A stretch of 14,921 nt of DNA from Dehalococcoidia bacterium (GTDB lineage Bacteria > Chloroflexota > Dehalococcoidia > SZUA-161 > SpSt-899), in NCBI GenBank assembly GCA_023271485.1, contig JALPXT010000024.1, forward strand, positions 1 to 14,921, read 5' to 3'. The position numbers and the translations under genes were made by a program. Positions 14,584-14,921 of this stretch are shown one piece after another. Every line of letters begins with the position of its first letter. Position 1 is the stretch's first letter. The notes under the pieces are model-generated. The model was not told where the DNA came from. It worked only from the letters and a program-made list of their open reading frames with translations, and searched no databases.

Positions 14584-14921
14584 TTATGTGATTTTCATTA
14601 TATCTTCGGCCCATTTCTTTGCTCTTTGAATGTTTGTCTCTGTATTCCCTTTTAAGGGCTCCCGGAAATCAATTTCACCCAAAATTTGATTACCTCTTAA
14701 AGCTGCCTTCATCTTGTCGAAAATCCCTCCTTTACCTCCACCATGACAACAGAATAAAGCTATTCTCTTGTTTGATAATAGACAAATTGAGAAGAAGGTA
14801 TTTAGAGCTGGGGCATAACTCCATGCCCACACGGGGGTACCAATAAATAACACATCATATTCTTCAGGATGTTTCTCCAAAGGCAATAATTCTGGTTTTG
14901 TTTTCATCAGGACTTTTCGCC
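14584..14921 (-). CDS. Flavodoxin-like protein, C-terminal part (5' end outside the window)
   Basis: The leftward frame is open from the right edge to a stop at 14584-14586, giving at least 112 residues. YDVLFIGTPVWAWSYAPALNTF is the flavodoxin segment in which the chain after the third strand contacts the FMN ring (the W-x-W loop). The next strand, KRIALFCCHGGGKGG, is the following FMN-side loop. The N-terminal phosphate-binding loop (T/S-x-T-G-x-T type) must lie beyond 14921. An ATG at 14905-14907 is probably internal because the frame stays open above it. The gene is AT-richer than the GT4 gene and converges with it. It may be an NAD(P)H-dependent or electron-carrier flavodoxin; the partner is unknown. 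Confidence 0.85.
   Translation of the reverse strand, partial: RKVLMKTKPELLPLEKHPEEYDVLFIGTPVWAWSYAPALNTFFSICLLSNKRIALFCCHGGGKGGIFDKMKAALRGNQILGEIDFREPLKGNTETNIQRAKKWAEDIMKIT

Overview
This looks like a bacterial chromosome segment, probably a metagenome contig. About 8.5 kb of AT-rich defence-type DNA abuts about 6 kb of GC-richer housekeeping DNA. Bacterial-type seryl- and tyrosyl-tRNA synthetases, a bifunctional RibF and Shine-Dalgarno-led overlapping genes all point to Bacteria. The synthetase style and the GT4 gene vaguely suggest Chloroflexota (Dehalococcoidia-like), but that is a weak inference.

Region 1 (1-7490) is a tightly overlapping, rightward operon whose left end lies outside the window. 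In order it holds a HEPN protein, a 71-residue Cys-containing protein, a 268-residue protein that resembles the C-terminal part of a type III-like DNA methyltransferase (Mod) without any catalytic motif, an AAA+ ATPase, a large subtilisin-like (S8) protease, and an SF2 helicase-nuclease that is the restriction (Res) subunit of a type III-like system. The ATPase-protease pair sits exactly between the Mod tail and Res. This is a restriction-modification operon carrying an embedded, probably defensive, AAA+/protease module.

Region 2 (7487-8627) is a scar and cargo zone. It contains a 15-codon aborted ORF, a degenerate stretch, a 45-bp remnant of a second Mod 3' end (7700-7744), an intact two-gene cassette (131-residue acidic protein plus HEPN protein, a likely toxin-antitoxin pair), and then a frameshifted remnant of a second Res 3' end (about 8519-8601). 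The scar repeats the layout of region 1: Mod end, two-gene cargo, Res end. The main inference of this annotation is that the Mod/Res junction is a slot that receives different two-gene modules.

Region 3 (8628-14461) is housekeeping DNA: serS, ribF, tyrS, an untracked 55-residue ORF with a strong ribosome-binding site, a GNAT-fold (Acetyltransf_6) protein and a GT4 glycosyltransferase. All run rightward with short or negative spacing. Region 4 (14462-14921) has overlapping small hairpins and the 3' part of a leftward flavodoxin-like gene that runs off the window.

No tRNA, rRNA, CRISPR array, IS element or clear sigma-70 promoter was recognised.
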